NCBI RefSeq assembly: GCF_003490595.1
Contig: NZ_QQGY01000011.1
Span: 8,664 to 72,663 of the forward strand
Length of the DNA stretch: 64,000 bases
Source: Haemophilus haemolyticus_L
GTDB taxonomy: Bacteria; Pseudomonadota; Gammaproteobacteria; Enterobacterales; Pasteurellaceae
Direction: 5' to 3'
A program made the position numbers and the translations under genes. The notes under the pieces are model-generated. The model was not told the DNA's origin, did no database searches, and saw only the letters and a list, made by a program, of their open reading frames with translations. Within the stretch, counting starts at the first letter, position 1. The number at the start of each line of letters is the position of its first letter. Shown here piece by piece: positions 43,286 through 52,099 of the stretch.

Positions 43286-43837
43286 ATGCGATTCACAAAA
43301 ACACTTCTTACCACCGCACTTTTCGGTGCTTCTGTATTTTCTTTTCACTCCACCGCTTGGGCGGATACGCTGGTACAGCAATACGAACAAGGTTTAACCG
43401 CTTATAAGCAAAGCGACTATCAAACTGCCTTTAAACTTTGGTTGCCTTTGGCGGAGCAGGGAAATGCAAGTGCTCAATTTAATTTGGGTGATATGTATGC
43501 CGACGGACGTGGGGTAAAACAAGATGATGTTGAAGCCGTGAAATGGTTTCGCAAAGCGGCGGAGCAGGGAAATGCAACGGCTCAAGGTCGTTTGGGCAAT
43601 GTGTATTCTGATGGGAGAGGCGTCAAACAAGATGATTTTGAAGCCGTGAAATGGTATCGCAAAGCCGCGGAGCAAGGAAGTGCACCGGCTCAAGGTATTC
43701 TAGGAGCTGCATATATTTTAGGAAAAGGAGTTCAAGTAAATAAATCTTTAGCTAAAGAATGGTTTCGTAAGGCTTGTGATAATGGAGAACAAAAAGCATG
43801 TGAATTTTACGGTAAGCTAAATAGAGGGGAACTCTAA
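43286..43837 (+). CDS. Exported Sel1-repeat protein (first copy)
   Basis: 183 residues from ATG 43286: signal peptide MRFTKTLLTTALFGASVFSFHSTAWA, then about four Sel1 repeats, three of them nearly identical in pattern (LGDMYADGRGVKQDDVEAVKWFRKAAEQG and the next two), then a last unit with two cysteines (ACDNGEQKACEFYGKL). Predicted periplasmic solenoid for protein binding. Its stop overlaps the start of the MBL gene by one base, so the two are coupled. A USS supplies TALFG. Partner and function unknown. Related to the second copy at 45.06 kb. Confidence 0.88.
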   Translation: MRFTKTLLTTALFGASVFSFHSTAWADTLVQQYEQGLTAYKQSDYQTAFKLWLPLAEQGNASAQFNLGDMYADGRGVKQDDVEAVKWFRKAAEQGNATAQGRLGNVYSDGRGVKQDDFEAVKWYRKAAEQGSAPAQGILGAAYILGKGVQVNKSLAKEWFRKACDNGEQKACEFYGKLNRGEL

Positions 43838-45048
43838 TGCCAACTTTACAATGTGAATTTTGGAATGTAGGGCAAGGGTTATTTTCAAGTGGGCGTATTC
43901 AAATGGGAGACGCCCCAGCCTTTCATTGGGTTTATGATTGTGGCACGAATTCAAGTCCGAAACTTATTCAAAATGCCATACAAAAATATAACCAGCAAGA
44001 AAATAATGCTGATATTGATTTATTAGTGCTTTCGCATTTTGATAAAGATCATATTAGTGGTGTAAAAGAACTACTCAAAAATGGGCGAAAAATAAAACGC
44101 TGGGTTGTGCCTTATTATCCTTTATGGCAACGCTTAGTAATTGCTTCTCTTTTAGATATTCAGCCAGATGATGAAGAATGGAGATTTTATCAGAACCCTA
44201 TTCAATATTTAAAAGCTGATTTTGCTGAAGAATTAAAAGAAACCCAATTTCTCTTATTACCTGCAAAAGAAAATGAGAGTGAAATTTCGAGAAGGCTTGA
44301 ACCAAGTAATTTTGATGATGTACTTTCTTTTGAAACTACTGAAAAATTATCAAATGAATTTGATAACTTAGAACAAAATGTACATTGGCTCAATCCTGAT
44401 AAAGCCCTTTTATTTAGAAAATACGGAGATCTGTTTGAATTTGTTTTATATAACGTGCCATTTCATTTGCTTGCAAAAGTGCCAGCAAGTTTGACTGCTT
44501 TTCAAAAGCAGGTTAAACAAATTATTCAATCTCATCACTTTAATTCCACAGATCCAACGCCAGCCTTAAAAACACTCTACACTCTCACATTTGGAAATGG
44601 AGGTAAAAACAAAAATATCATTTCTCAATATTTATATATTCGAAATATAAACCCCCTTTCTTTTTGGAGAATGGGAAATCATCATATTTTTGATGTTTCG
44701 ACAGACAATGAAAATGAAATAGTGGTTATTCCAAAGAATAAAACAAAAAATGCCATTTTATACACTGGCGATGCGTTTTTAAACGATTTGCCATTATTAA
44801 CCGATTTAACGCAATCATTAGGTGTAGAACGAATGGCGAGAATTTATTGCTTACAAGTTCCCCATCACGGTTCAAAGCATAATTGGCAGCAAGGATTAGC
44901 GAACATATTTTCGCCTTGTCTTAGTGTGTTTTCAGCAGATGGCCAGCGACGAAATGGGCACCCACATAGCGAAGTACTTAAAGATTTTTCGACTTATACG
45001 CCAATTTTAGTGAATAAAAATAAAAGATTATCCATTCATTCAATTTAA
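43837..45048 (+). CDS. Metallo-beta-lactamase-fold hydrolase, ComEC-like
   Basis: 403 residues, no signal peptide. Opens LQCEFWNVGQGLF with the ComEC/Rec2-type metallo-hydrolase strand, then the metal motif LSHFDKDHISG (HxDxDH form), ILYTGDA, and VPHHGSKHN, followed by SVFSADGQRRNGHPHSEVL. This is the C-terminal domain type of ComEC occurring alone; related enzymes act on nucleic acids or phosphodiesters. A 200-residue insertion between the motifs is not recognised. Sandwiched between two Sel1 genes and coupled to the first. A role in defence or competition is only a guess. Confidence 0.85.
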   Translation: MPTLQCEFWNVGQGLFSSGRIQMGDAPAFHWVYDCGTNSSPKLIQNAIQKYNQQENNADIDLLVLSHFDKDHISGVKELLKNGRKIKRWVVPYYPLWQRLVIASLLDIQPDDEEWRFYQNPIQYLKADFAEELKETQFLLLPAKENESEISRRLEPSNFDDVLSFETTEKLSNEFDNLEQNVHWLNPDKALLFRKYGDLFEFVLYNVPFHLLAKVPASLTAFQKQVKQIIQSHHFNSTDPTPALKTLYTLTFGNGGKNKNIISQYLYIRNINPLSFWRMGNHHIFDVSTDNENEIVVIPKNKTKNAILYTGDAFLNDLPLLTDLTQSLGVERMARIYCLQVPHHGSKHNWQQGLANIFSPCLSVFSADGQRRNGHPHSEVLKDFSTYTPILVNKNKRLSIHSI

Positions 45049-45060
45049 TAGGAAAACAAA

Positions 45061-45609
45061 ATGAAACTAACAAAAACACTTTTTACCACCGCACTTTTCG
45101 GTGCTTCTGTATTTTCTTTTCAATCTACTGCTTGGGCAATAGAACAAAGCCAAATAATTCAACTTCAGCAGCTATATAAGCAAAAAGACCTCAAAGCGAT
45201 GTTGGCAATTATTCACCCCTTGGCAGAGCAAGGTGATGCGAGCGCCCAACTTCTTTTGGGAAGTATGTATGAAAAAGGAGAAGGCGTAAAACAAGATGGT
45301 TTTGAAGCGACGAAATGGTATCGCAAAGCGGCGAAGCAAGGACATGCAGGTGCTCAGGTTAGTTTAGGTTCGGCTTATGTTGCAGGGCGTGGCGTAAGAA
45401 AAGATTATACCGAAGCCGTGAAGTGGTTTAAGAAAGCAGCAGAAAATGGTAGTGCTGATGGTCAGCTTAAGTTAGGTCTGATGTATTTTAGTGGACAAGG
45501 TATTCAGGAAGATAGAACACTCGCCAAAGAATGGCTTGGTAAGGCTTGTAATAATGGAGAACAAACAGGATGTATATATTACGATAAGCTAAATAGAGGG
45601 GAATGGTAA
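45061..45609 (+). CDS. Exported Sel1-repeat protein (second copy)
   Basis: 182 residues: signal peptide MKLTKTLFTTALFGASVFSFQSTAWA almost identical to that of the first copy at the DNA level, then diverged N-terminal region and Sel1 repeats (LGSMYEKGEGVKQDGFEATKWYRKAAKQG, LGSAYVAGRGVRKDYTEAVKWFKKAAENG, LGLMYFSGQGIQEDRTLAKEWLGKACNNG). The end CNNGEQTGCIYYDKLNRGEW parallels the first copy. Arose by tandem duplication around the MBL gene. It starts 12 bases after that gene. Confidence 0.87.
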   Translation: MKLTKTLFTTALFGASVFSFQSTAWAIEQSQIIQLQQLYKQKDLKAMLAIIHPLAEQGDASAQLLLGSMYEKGEGVKQDGFEATKWYRKAAKQGHAGAQVSLGSAYVAGRGVRKDYTEAVKWFKKAAENGSADGQLKLGLMYFSGQGIQEDRTLAKEWLGKACNNGEQTGCIYYDKLNRGEW

Positions 45610-45712
45610 TAATGAAAATTGGCAATTAAAAAGAAGAGACTCATAAATAGTAAGTAAGTCACCAACACAAAGCGTCTGAGATTCTTAATCTCCTTCGCTG
45701 TCAATTTTCCTT

Positions 45713-45738
45713 AAAATCGGCTAGAATAGGCCGATTTT
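45713..45738 (+). promoter_or_regulatory. Hairpin containing a -10 element before prfA
   Basis: AAAATCGGC-tagaatag-GCCGATTTT forms a 9-bp stem whose loop is TAGAATAG, a good -10 hexamer. It could be the terminator of the Sel1 cassette (followed by ATTTTTGG), the prfA promoter, or both. A similar GGCTAGAATAGCC lies upstream of the YwiC-like gene. Confidence 0.5.
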
Positions 45739-45764
45739 ATTTTTGGCTTTAACTTTATAAAAAT

Positions 45765-46847
45765 ATGAAAGATTCTATTATTGCAAAACTTGAAAGTTTA
45801 AAAGAACGTTATGAAGAGCTAGAAGCCTTATTGGGCGATGTTTCTGTAATTAGTGATCAGGATAAATTCCGTGCATATTCTAAAGAATATTCTCAACTTG
45901 AAGAAGTGGTGAAATGTTTTAATCGTTGGACGCAATTAAATCAAAATATTGAAGAAGCTGAAATATTGCTCGACGATCCTGAAATGAAAGAAATGGCGCA
46001 AATGGAAATCGAAGAATCCAAAGCGGAAATTGAAGAAGTGGAACAACAACTTCAAATTCTTTTACTGCCGAAAGATCCTAATGATGAATATAACTGCTAT
46101 TTAGAAATCCGTGCGGGAACAGGCGGTGATGAAGCGGGTATTTTTGCGGGTGATTTATTCCGTATGTACAGTCGCTATGCTGAAAGTAAACGCTGGCGTG
46201 TAGAAATGCTAAGTGCTAACGAAAGTGAGCAAGGCGGTTATAAAGAGGTGATTGTTAAAGTCACTGGCGAAGGTGTGTATGGTCAGTTGAAGTTTGAATC
46301 TGGCGGTCATCGTGTGCAACGCGTACCAAAAACTGAATCGCAAGGGCGTATCCACACTTCTGCTTGTACTGTCGCGGTAATGCCAGAATTGCCAGAATCT
46401 GAAATGCCAGAAATTAATCCTGCAGATTTGCGTATTGATACTTATCGCTCATCAGGCGCAGGTGGTCAGCACGTAAATACAACGGATTCTGCGGTGCGTA
46501 TTACACACATTCCAACAGGTATTGTGGTGGAATGTCAGGATGAGCGTTCACAGCACAAAAATAAAGCGAAAGCAATGTCAGTATTAGCGTCACGTATTGT
46601 TCAAGCAGAGCAAGAACGCCAAGCCGCAGAACAAACAGATATGCGCCGTAACTTATTAGGTTCGGGCGATCGTTCTGATAAAATTCGTACATATAATTAT
46701 CCGCAAGGTCGAGTCACAGATCACCGTATCAATCTCACTATTTACCGTTTGGATGAAGTGATGAATGGTAAAATTGATGAACTGATTCAGCCGATTATTA
46801 CCGAATATCAAGCGGATCAGTTGGCGGCATTGTCTGAACAGAATTAA
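45765..46847 (+). CDS. prfA: Peptide chain release factor 1
   Basis: Terminates translation at UAA and UAG. 360 residues with the codon-recognition PxT region, the GGQ motif in SSGAGGQHVNTTDSAVR that enters the peptidyl transferase centre, and HIPTGIVVECQDERSQHKNKAKAM. ATG at 45765 gives MKDSIIAKLESLKERYEEL as expected. Followed after 52 bases by an RDD protein and prmC; PrmC methylates the GGQ glutamine of this protein, a functional link. Confidence 0.97.
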   Translation: MKDSIIAKLESLKERYEELEALLGDVSVISDQDKFRAYSKEYSQLEEVVKCFNRWTQLNQNIEEAEILLDDPEMKEMAQMEIEESKAEIEEVEQQLQILLLPKDPNDEYNCYLEIRAGTGGDEAGIFAGDLFRMYSRYAESKRWRVEMLSANESEQGGYKEVIVKVTGEGVYGQLKFESGGHRVQRVPKTESQGRIHTSACTVAVMPELPESEMPEINPADLRIDTYRSSGAGGQHVNTTDSAVRITHIPTGIVVECQDERSQHKNKAKAMSVLASRIVQAEQERQAAEQTDMRRNLLGSGDRSDKIRTYNYPQGRVTDHRINLTIYRLDEVMNGKIDELIQPIITEYQADQLAALSEQN

Positions 46848-46899
46848 TGATAGGGGCATCTGATTTCAGATGTCCTTTTTAACTTTAAAGGGAAATAAA

Positions 46900-47340
46900 A
46901 TGATGATTGAAAATCAAAAAGATGCTGAATTTTCTTCTGCTTTCAAGCCTTCTCAACCTGCTCAAGCGAGCCGTTTTAAACGTTGGCTTGCAAGTATAAT
47001 TAATGGGCTTGTGTTTTGGGTGATGGTTGGTCTTGGTTTTGCATTGGGGGATTTTGCTGGTGTATTAGGGACGATGGTATATATTGGTTTTCAGTTATAT
47101 TTCATGAAAACTTATGGCCAAACAATGGCAAAACGTTGGTTAGGCTTGCGCGTATTTAATTATCATACTAATCAGCCTGTTGAATTTGGTAAATACATCG
47201 GCCGTGAGATTATTGATATTTTATTGGCATGGACAAGTTTCTTATTGATTATTAGCGGTATTGTTGCACTTGTGCGCGATGATCGTCGTTCTTTAACTGA
47301 TTTATTGGCTGGCACGATTGTGTTAAAAGACGAAAAATAA
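46900..47340 (+). CDS. RDD-domain membrane protein
   Basis: 146-residue RDD-family protein with three hydrophobic helices; RDD motif residues are in ASRFKRWLASIINGLVFW and in RDDRRSLTDLLAGTIVL. Transport role has been suggested for some members, but none is known here. ATG 46900 with AAGGGA upstream chosen; ATG 46903 also fits. Stop overlaps the prmC start. Sits between the functionally linked prfA and prmC. Confidence 0.82.
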   Translation: MMIENQKDAEFSSAFKPSQPAQASRFKRWLASIINGLVFWVMVGLGFALGDFAGVLGTMVYIGFQLYFMKTYGQTMAKRWLGLRVFNYHTNQPVEFGKYIGREIIDILLAWTSFLLIISGIVALVRDDRRSLTDLLAGTIVLKDEK

Positions 47341-48218
47341 TGAATTATAAAGAATGGCTGGCACAAGCGATTGCGGATTTAGCACAAAAAAATCCCACTG
47401 AAAATAGTAAAATTGATGCGCTTGTGCTTCTTCAACATGCTACTGGTAAATCGCGTACGCGAATCCTTGCTTTTGATGATACCGAGATTGATGAAAAAGT
47501 GCGGTTAAAATTGACCGCACTTTTAGATCGTCGTTTAAAAGGCGAACCTATCGCTTATATTCTTGGCGAAAAAGAATTTTGGTCATTGCCATTAAATGTC
47601 TCAAAAGGCACATTGATTCCAAGACCAGATACTGAAATTCTCGTAGAGAAAGCATTACAAATTGCGTTAGAAAAACTGGAAGAAAATCCACCGCACTTTC
47701 GTATTCTTGATCTTGGCACAGGCACAGGCGCTATCGCGTTAGCATTAGCATCGGAGCTTTCCTCTATTTGTCAAAAACGACAAATTTTATTAGAGATAAT
47801 TGGGGTTGATTTTATGCCCGATGTTGTGGCGTTAGCCCAATCTAATGCGGAAAGAAATCAGCTAAATGTGAAATTTTTACAGAGCCGTTGGTTTGAAAAT
47901 ATAACAGGGAAGTTTGATCTTATTGTCAGCAATCCGCCTTATATTGATGCGCAAGATGAACATTTACGTCAAGGCGATGTGCGTTTTGAACCGCTTTCTG
48001 CATTAGTTGCCAATGATGCTGGTTATGCTGATTTACGTCATATTATTGAATTAGCGCCGAGTTATTTGAATTCTAATGGGGCATTATTGCTTGAACACGG
48101 ATGGCAACAAGGCGAAAAAGTGCGGTCAATTTTCCAAGAAAATCATTGGGAAATGGTTGAAACCGTGCGTGATTATGGCGACAATGAGCGCGTCACTTTA
48201 GGTTTTTGGAAGAAGTAA
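47340..48218 (+). CDS. prmC: Peptide chain release factor N5-glutamine methyltransferase
   Basis: SAM-dependent enzyme that methylates the glutamine of the GGQ motif in RF1 and RF2. N-terminal helical domain, SAM loop ILDLGTGTGAIALALA and the catalytic NPPY in LIVSNPPYIDAQDEHL. 292 residues. Stop overlaps the next gene start (TAATG). The prfA-prmC linkage is conserved. Confidence 0.96.
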   Translation: MNYKEWLAQAIADLAQKNPTENSKIDALVLLQHATGKSRTRILAFDDTEIDEKVRLKLTALLDRRLKGEPIAYILGEKEFWSLPLNVSKGTLIPRPDTEILVEKALQIALEKLEENPPHFRILDLGTGTGAIALALASELSSICQKRQILLEIIGVDFMPDVVALAQSNAERNQLNVKFLQSRWFENITGKFDLIVSNPPYIDAQDEHLRQGDVRFEPLSALVANDAGYADLRHIIELAPSYLNSNGALLLEHGWQQGEKVRSIFQENHWEMVETVRDYGDNERVTLGFWKK

Positions 48219-49021
48219 TGAAATATTATCGACGTGCGTTATACGATCAATTTGTGCATTTTTATCTTGTTATCTCAGATGATGGCAGCTCAGAAGCACA
48301 ACTTCGGGGAACAATTGGTGGGCTTGTGCGTAAAGCGCGTAAAGCAATTTCGCTAGATTGTCCGAAAGAAGAGCAGATTCATCAGTTACTACAGCTATTT
48401 TATGGTGATTGGGGCTTTCATTGCGATCCAGAAGATTATTTTTATGCTCGCAATTTATATTTGCCTTATGTGTTTCAACATCGTCAAGGTATGCCAGTGA
48501 CTCTTGGGGCGATAGTGCTTTATTTAGCTGACGTATTAGATTTACCAATTTATCCTGTCAATTTCCCAACACAGCTCATTTTACGTGCTGAAGTAAGAGA
48601 TGAAGTGGCTTTTATTGATCCTTGGGATGGTACTTATATTTCACAAGAAAAATTGCAGCAACTTTATGAAGGTGCATTTGGGTTTGGGGCGAAAATTCAA
48701 CCCGAAGAACTTGAAAGAGCCGATCTTTCTTTGCTTTATTCTCGTTTTGAGCAACTGGTGAAAAATGCGCTTATTCGTGAAGAGCATAACGATATGGCAT
48801 ACCACTATATTAAGAGTTTAATGATTACTGATGCTGAAAATCCTTATCACATCCGCGATCGCGGTTTAGTTTTAGCTCAGATGGGCGCTTACCCTTCAGC
48901 ATTAAAAGATTTAGAATTTTTTGTGGAACGTTGTCCAGAAGACCCAACTGCGACTTTAATCCGAACTCAACTTTTAGAACTTAAGGGCGAGATTGATAAA
49001 GACTCTTTTGCCCTCCATTAA
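48218..49021 (+). CDS. sirB1: SirB1-family protein with TPR
   Basis: 267 residues: an N-terminal transglutaminase-like (SirB1) domain (LYDQFVHFYLVISD..., GMPVTLGAIVLYLADVLDLPIYPVNFP with the papain-like region) and a C-terminal TPR-like tail (NPYHIRDRGLVLAQMGAYPSALKDLEFFVERCPEDPTA). Function unknown; the family commonly lies between prmC and kdsA, as here. ATG 48218 overlaps the prmC stop; a longer frame from 48206 is unlikely. Confidence 0.88.
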   Translation: MKYYRRALYDQFVHFYLVISDDGSSEAQLRGTIGGLVRKARKAISLDCPKEEQIHQLLQLFYGDWGFHCDPEDYFYARNLYLPYVFQHRQGMPVTLGAIVLYLADVLDLPIYPVNFPTQLILRAEVRDEVAFIDPWDGTYISQEKLQQLYEGAFGFGAKIQPEELERADLSLLYSRFEQLVKNALIREEHNDMAYHYIKSLMITDAENPYHIRDRGLVLAQMGAYPSALKDLEFFVERCPEDPTATLIRTQLLELKGEIDKDSFALH

Positions 49022-49035
49022 TTTAAGGAAAATTT

Positions 49036-49890
49036 ATGCAAAATAAAATTGTAAAAATCGGCAATATTGATGTTGCAAATAACAAACCTTTCGTGCTTTT
49101 TGGCGGAATGAACGTACTTGAAAGTCGCGATATGGCAATGCAAGTATGTGAAGCTTATGTGCAAGTGACAGAGAAACTTAGCGTGCCTTACGTATTTAAA
49201 GCTTCTTTTGACAAAGCAAATCGTTCATCTATTCATTCTTACCGTGGCCCTGGCATGGAAGAAGGATTAAAAATTTTCCAAGAATTAAAAGATACGTTCG
49301 GTGTAAAAATTATTACCGATGTACACGAAATCTATCAATGTCAGCCCGTTGCAGATGTTGTCGATATTATTCAACTTCCAGCCTTTTTGGCGCGTCAAAC
49401 AGATCTCGTTGAAGCGATGGCAAAAACAGGTGCAGTGATTAATGTGAAAAAACCACAATTCTTAAGCCCGGGTCAAATGGGCAATATCGTGGAAAAAATC
49501 GAAGAATGTGGTAACGATAAAATCATTCTTTGTGATCGTGGAACAAATTTTGGATACGATAATTTAATTGTGGATATGCTTGGTTTCAGCGTGATGAAAA
49601 AAGCATCTAAGGGCAGCCCAGTTATTTTTGATGTAACCCATTCACTTCAATGCCGTGATCCATTTGGGGCTGCATCAGGTGGCCGTCGTGCACAAGTCAC
49701 TGAATTAGCGCGTTCAGGTTTAGCTGTAGGTATTGCAGGTTTATTCTTAGAAGCGCATCCAAATCCAAATCAAGCGAAATGTGATGGCCCATCAGCTTTA
49801 CCACTTTCCGCTCTTGAAGGCTTTGTCTCTCAAATGAAGGCGATTGATGATTTAGTAAAATCTTTCCCAGAATTGGATACATCTATCTAA
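49036..49890 (+). CDS. kdsA: 3-deoxy-D-manno-octulosonate 8-phosphate synthase
   Basis: Condenses arabinose 5-phosphate and PEP to KDO 8-phosphate for lipooligosaccharide inner core. 284 residues with FVLFGGMNVLESRDMA, VFKASFDKANRSS, ITDVHE, LPAFLARQTDLVEAMAKTGAVINVKKPQFLSPGQMGNIVEK, DRGTNFGYDNL and VTHSLQCRDP. Contains the N residue typical of the metal-independent class (VINVKKPQ). AAGGAAA ribosome site 6-8 bases before ATG. Confidence 0.97.
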   Translation: MQNKIVKIGNIDVANNKPFVLFGGMNVLESRDMAMQVCEAYVQVTEKLSVPYVFKASFDKANRSSIHSYRGPGMEEGLKIFQELKDTFGVKIITDVHEIYQCQPVADVVDIIQLPAFLARQTDLVEAMAKTGAVINVKKPQFLSPGQMGNIVEKIEECGNDKIILCDRGTNFGYDNLIVDMLGFSVMKKASKGSPVIFDVTHSLQCRDPFGAASGGRRAQVTELARSGLAVGIAGLFLEAHPNPNQAKCDGPSALPLSALEGFVSQMKAIDDLVKSFPELDTSI

Positions 49891-49905
49891 GAAAATATTT
49901 AAGCA

Positions 49906-49940
49906 AAAGTGCGGTTAATTTTGACCGCACTTTGTATATA
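49906..49940 (+). terminator. USS-dyad terminator after kdsA
   Basis: AAAGTGCGGT-taattttg-ACCGCACTTT, a perfect 10-bp inverted USS pair with an 8-base loop 15 bases past the kdsA stop. Confidence 0.8.
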
Positions 49941-49952
49941 AAAGGAGAAACA

Positions 49953-50900
49953 ATGAATATTGTCTTTTTAGATAGCACGGCTATCCCTAAACATATCCCT
50001 ATTCCTCGTCCAAGTTTTGCGCATACTTGGATTGAATATGATCATACATCTTCTGCAGAAACGATTGAACGAGCGAGAGATGCTGATATTGTTATTACGA
50101 GCAAAGTTATTTTTGATCGAGAAACGTTAAAACAATTACCTAAGTTAAAGTTGATTGCGATTACCGCAACTGGTACAAATAATGTTGATCTTGTGGCTGC
50201 CGAAGAAATGGGAATCGCCGTGCGTAATGTGACAGGTTATTCCAGTACAACCGTGCCAGAACACGTAATCGGCCTGATTTTTTCTTTAAAACACAGCTTG
50301 GCAGGTTGGTTACGCGATCAATCGGAAGCAAAATGGCCTAAAAGCAAACAATTTTGTTATTTTGATTACCCAATTACAGATGTGCGCGGTTCCACATTGG
50401 GCGTATTTGGTAAAGGTTGCTTAGGGACAGAAGTGGGGCGTTTGGCGAATGCACTGGGAATGAAAGTACTTTATGCAGAACACAAAGATGCCACTGTTTG
50501 CCGTGAAGGCTATATGCCCTTTGATGAAGTCTTAAGACAAGCGGATATTGTGACGTTGCATTGTCCATTAACCGAAACAACCAAGAATTTAATTAATGCA
50601 GACACCTTATCCAAAATGAAAAAAGGTGCATTTTTGATTAATACAGGGCGTGGGCCTTTGATTGATGAAGTTGCCTTAGTTGATGCGTTAAAAACGGGGC
50701 ATTTAGGCGGAGCGGCGTTGGATGTAATGGTAAAAGAGCCACCAGAAAAAGATAATCCGTTAATTTTAGCGGCAAAAACTATGCCTAATTTAATTATCAC
50801 CCCGCATATTGCTTGGGCGAGTGATAGTGCAGTGACAACATTAGTTGGCAAAGTAATGCAAAACATCGAAGAATTTGTACAACAATTAAATCAAAAATAA
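49953..50900 (+). CDS. D-2-hydroxyacid dehydrogenase (HprA-like)
   Basis: 315 residues of the D-isomer-specific 2-hydroxyacid dehydrogenase family, NAD(P)-dependent, close to glycerate/hydroxypyruvate reductases. NAD loop GVFGKGCLGTEVGRLANALGMKV, substrate Arg in LLINTGRGPLIDE, catalytic Glu in LDVMVKEPPEKDNPL and His in ITPHIAWAS. Start ATG 49953 with AAGGAG; the frame to 49932 passes through the USS terminator. The true substrate is not determined by sequence. Stop overlaps the next gene. Confidence 0.9.
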   Translation: MNIVFLDSTAIPKHIPIPRPSFAHTWIEYDHTSSAETIERARDADIVITSKVIFDRETLKQLPKLKLIAITATGTNNVDLVAAEEMGIAVRNVTGYSSTTVPEHVIGLIFSLKHSLAGWLRDQSEAKWPKSKQFCYFDYPITDVRGSTLGVFGKGCLGTEVGRLANALGMKVLYAEHKDATVCREGYMPFDEVLRQADIVTLHCPLTETTKNLINADTLSKMKKGAFLINTGRGPLIDEVALVDALKTGHLGGAALDVMVKEPPEKDNPLILAAKTMPNLIITPHIAWASDSAVTTLVGKVMQNIEEFVQQLNQK

Positions 50901-52081
50901 TGAATTTTCCTATTTCTCTTTATATTGCGCTACGTTATTGGCGTGCGAAAAGTGCGGATCGTTTTGGGCGATTAGTGACTAATCTTGCAAGCCTGGGGAT
51001 TGTACTAGGTGTGATGGCGTTGATCATTGTGCTTTCTGTGATGAATGGTTTAGAGAATTACCAAAAACAACAGGTGTTATCTTCCATTCCTCATGCGATT
51101 GTGAGTGAAGAACAGCCTATTTCTACAGAAAAAACATTAGAAAATTTACCGCACTTTGTCCAAAAAGCAGTGCCGATCAATACAACAAATGTGATTTATC
51201 AAACGACAAAAGGCGTAAGTGCAGGACAAATTATTGGTATTCAATCATTTTCTGATGATCCTTTGGTTGATTCTTTCGATCAGGCTAAATTTAACGAAAT
51301 TTTACCTGCTGGTGAATTTAAACTGGTCATTGGTGATCAACTTGCGCAAAAACTGGGCGTGAATATTGGGGATAAAATCCGTTTGATGATTACGGAAAAT
51401 AGCCAATATACACCATTCGGTCGGGTGCCAATGCAGCGTTTATTTACGGTTAGCGATATTTATTATGATTATGGCGAAGCATCGGGTTATGAAGCCTTTG
51501 CTAATATTACAGATATTGGTCGCTTAATGCGTATTCAACCGCAGCAAGCGCAGGGCTATCGTTTATTTTTGAATGATCCTTTTCAAATTACAGAACTCCC
51601 TCAATATTTCCCAGCACAAAAAATCACGGATTGGCGCGTACAAAAAGGTGAATTTTTCCAAGCGGTGAGAATGGAAAAAAATATGATGGGATTGCTGATT
51701 AGTTTGATCATTGTTGTGGCGATTTCCAATATTGTCACCTCTTTAAGTTTAATGGTGGTGGATAAACAAGGGGAAATTGCGATCTTGCAAACTCAGGGCT
51801 TAACAAAATCCCAAGTGCGTTCAGTGTTTATTTATCAAGGATTACTGGTGGGATTTGTTGGCACATTGCTCGGTGCTATTTTGGGTGCTTTAGTCACCTT
51901 GAACTTAACAGAGATTGTAAGTGCGGTAAATCCACAAGGTGTTTTTTTACCGACAGAATTATCCTTTGTTCAAATGATTTTTGTCATTGGATTTTCCTTG
52001 TTGCTTTCTTTACTTTCTACACTTTACCCCGCTTATCGAGCTGCGAAAGTAGAACCTGCCGCTGCCTTGCGATACGAATAA
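50900..52081 (+). CDS. lolC: Lipoprotein-releasing permease (LolC/LolE family), likely LolC
   Basis: Inner-membrane subunit of the ABC transporter that hands lipoproteins to LolA. 393 residues: one N-terminal helix (LASLGIVLGVMALIIVLSVMNG), a large periplasmic domain (residues about 45-265), and three C-terminal helices ending LSTLYPAYRAAKVEPAAALRYE, the FtsX/MacB pattern. The gene lies before the biotin operon, separate from lolD-lolE at 56.7 kb. Assignment to LolC rather than LolE follows from the partner being beside lolD; it could be the reverse. Confidence 0.88.
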   Translation: MNFPISLYIALRYWRAKSADRFGRLVTNLASLGIVLGVMALIIVLSVMNGLENYQKQQVLSSIPHAIVSEEQPISTEKTLENLPHFVQKAVPINTTNVIYQTTKGVSAGQIIGIQSFSDDPLVDSFDQAKFNEILPAGEFKLVIGDQLAQKLGVNIGDKIRLMITENSQYTPFGRVPMQRLFTVSDIYYDYGEASGYEAFANITDIGRLMRIQPQQAQGYRLFLNDPFQITELPQYFPAQKITDWRVQKGEFFQAVRMEKNMMGLLISLIIVVAISNIVTSLSLMVVDKQGEIAILQTQGLTKSQVRSVFIYQGLLVGFVGTLLGAILGALVTLNLTEIVSAVNPQGVFLPTELSFVQMIFVIGFSLLLSLLSTLYPAYRAAKVEPAAALRYE

Positions 52082-52099
52082 GTTTTTAATGGTAAATGA

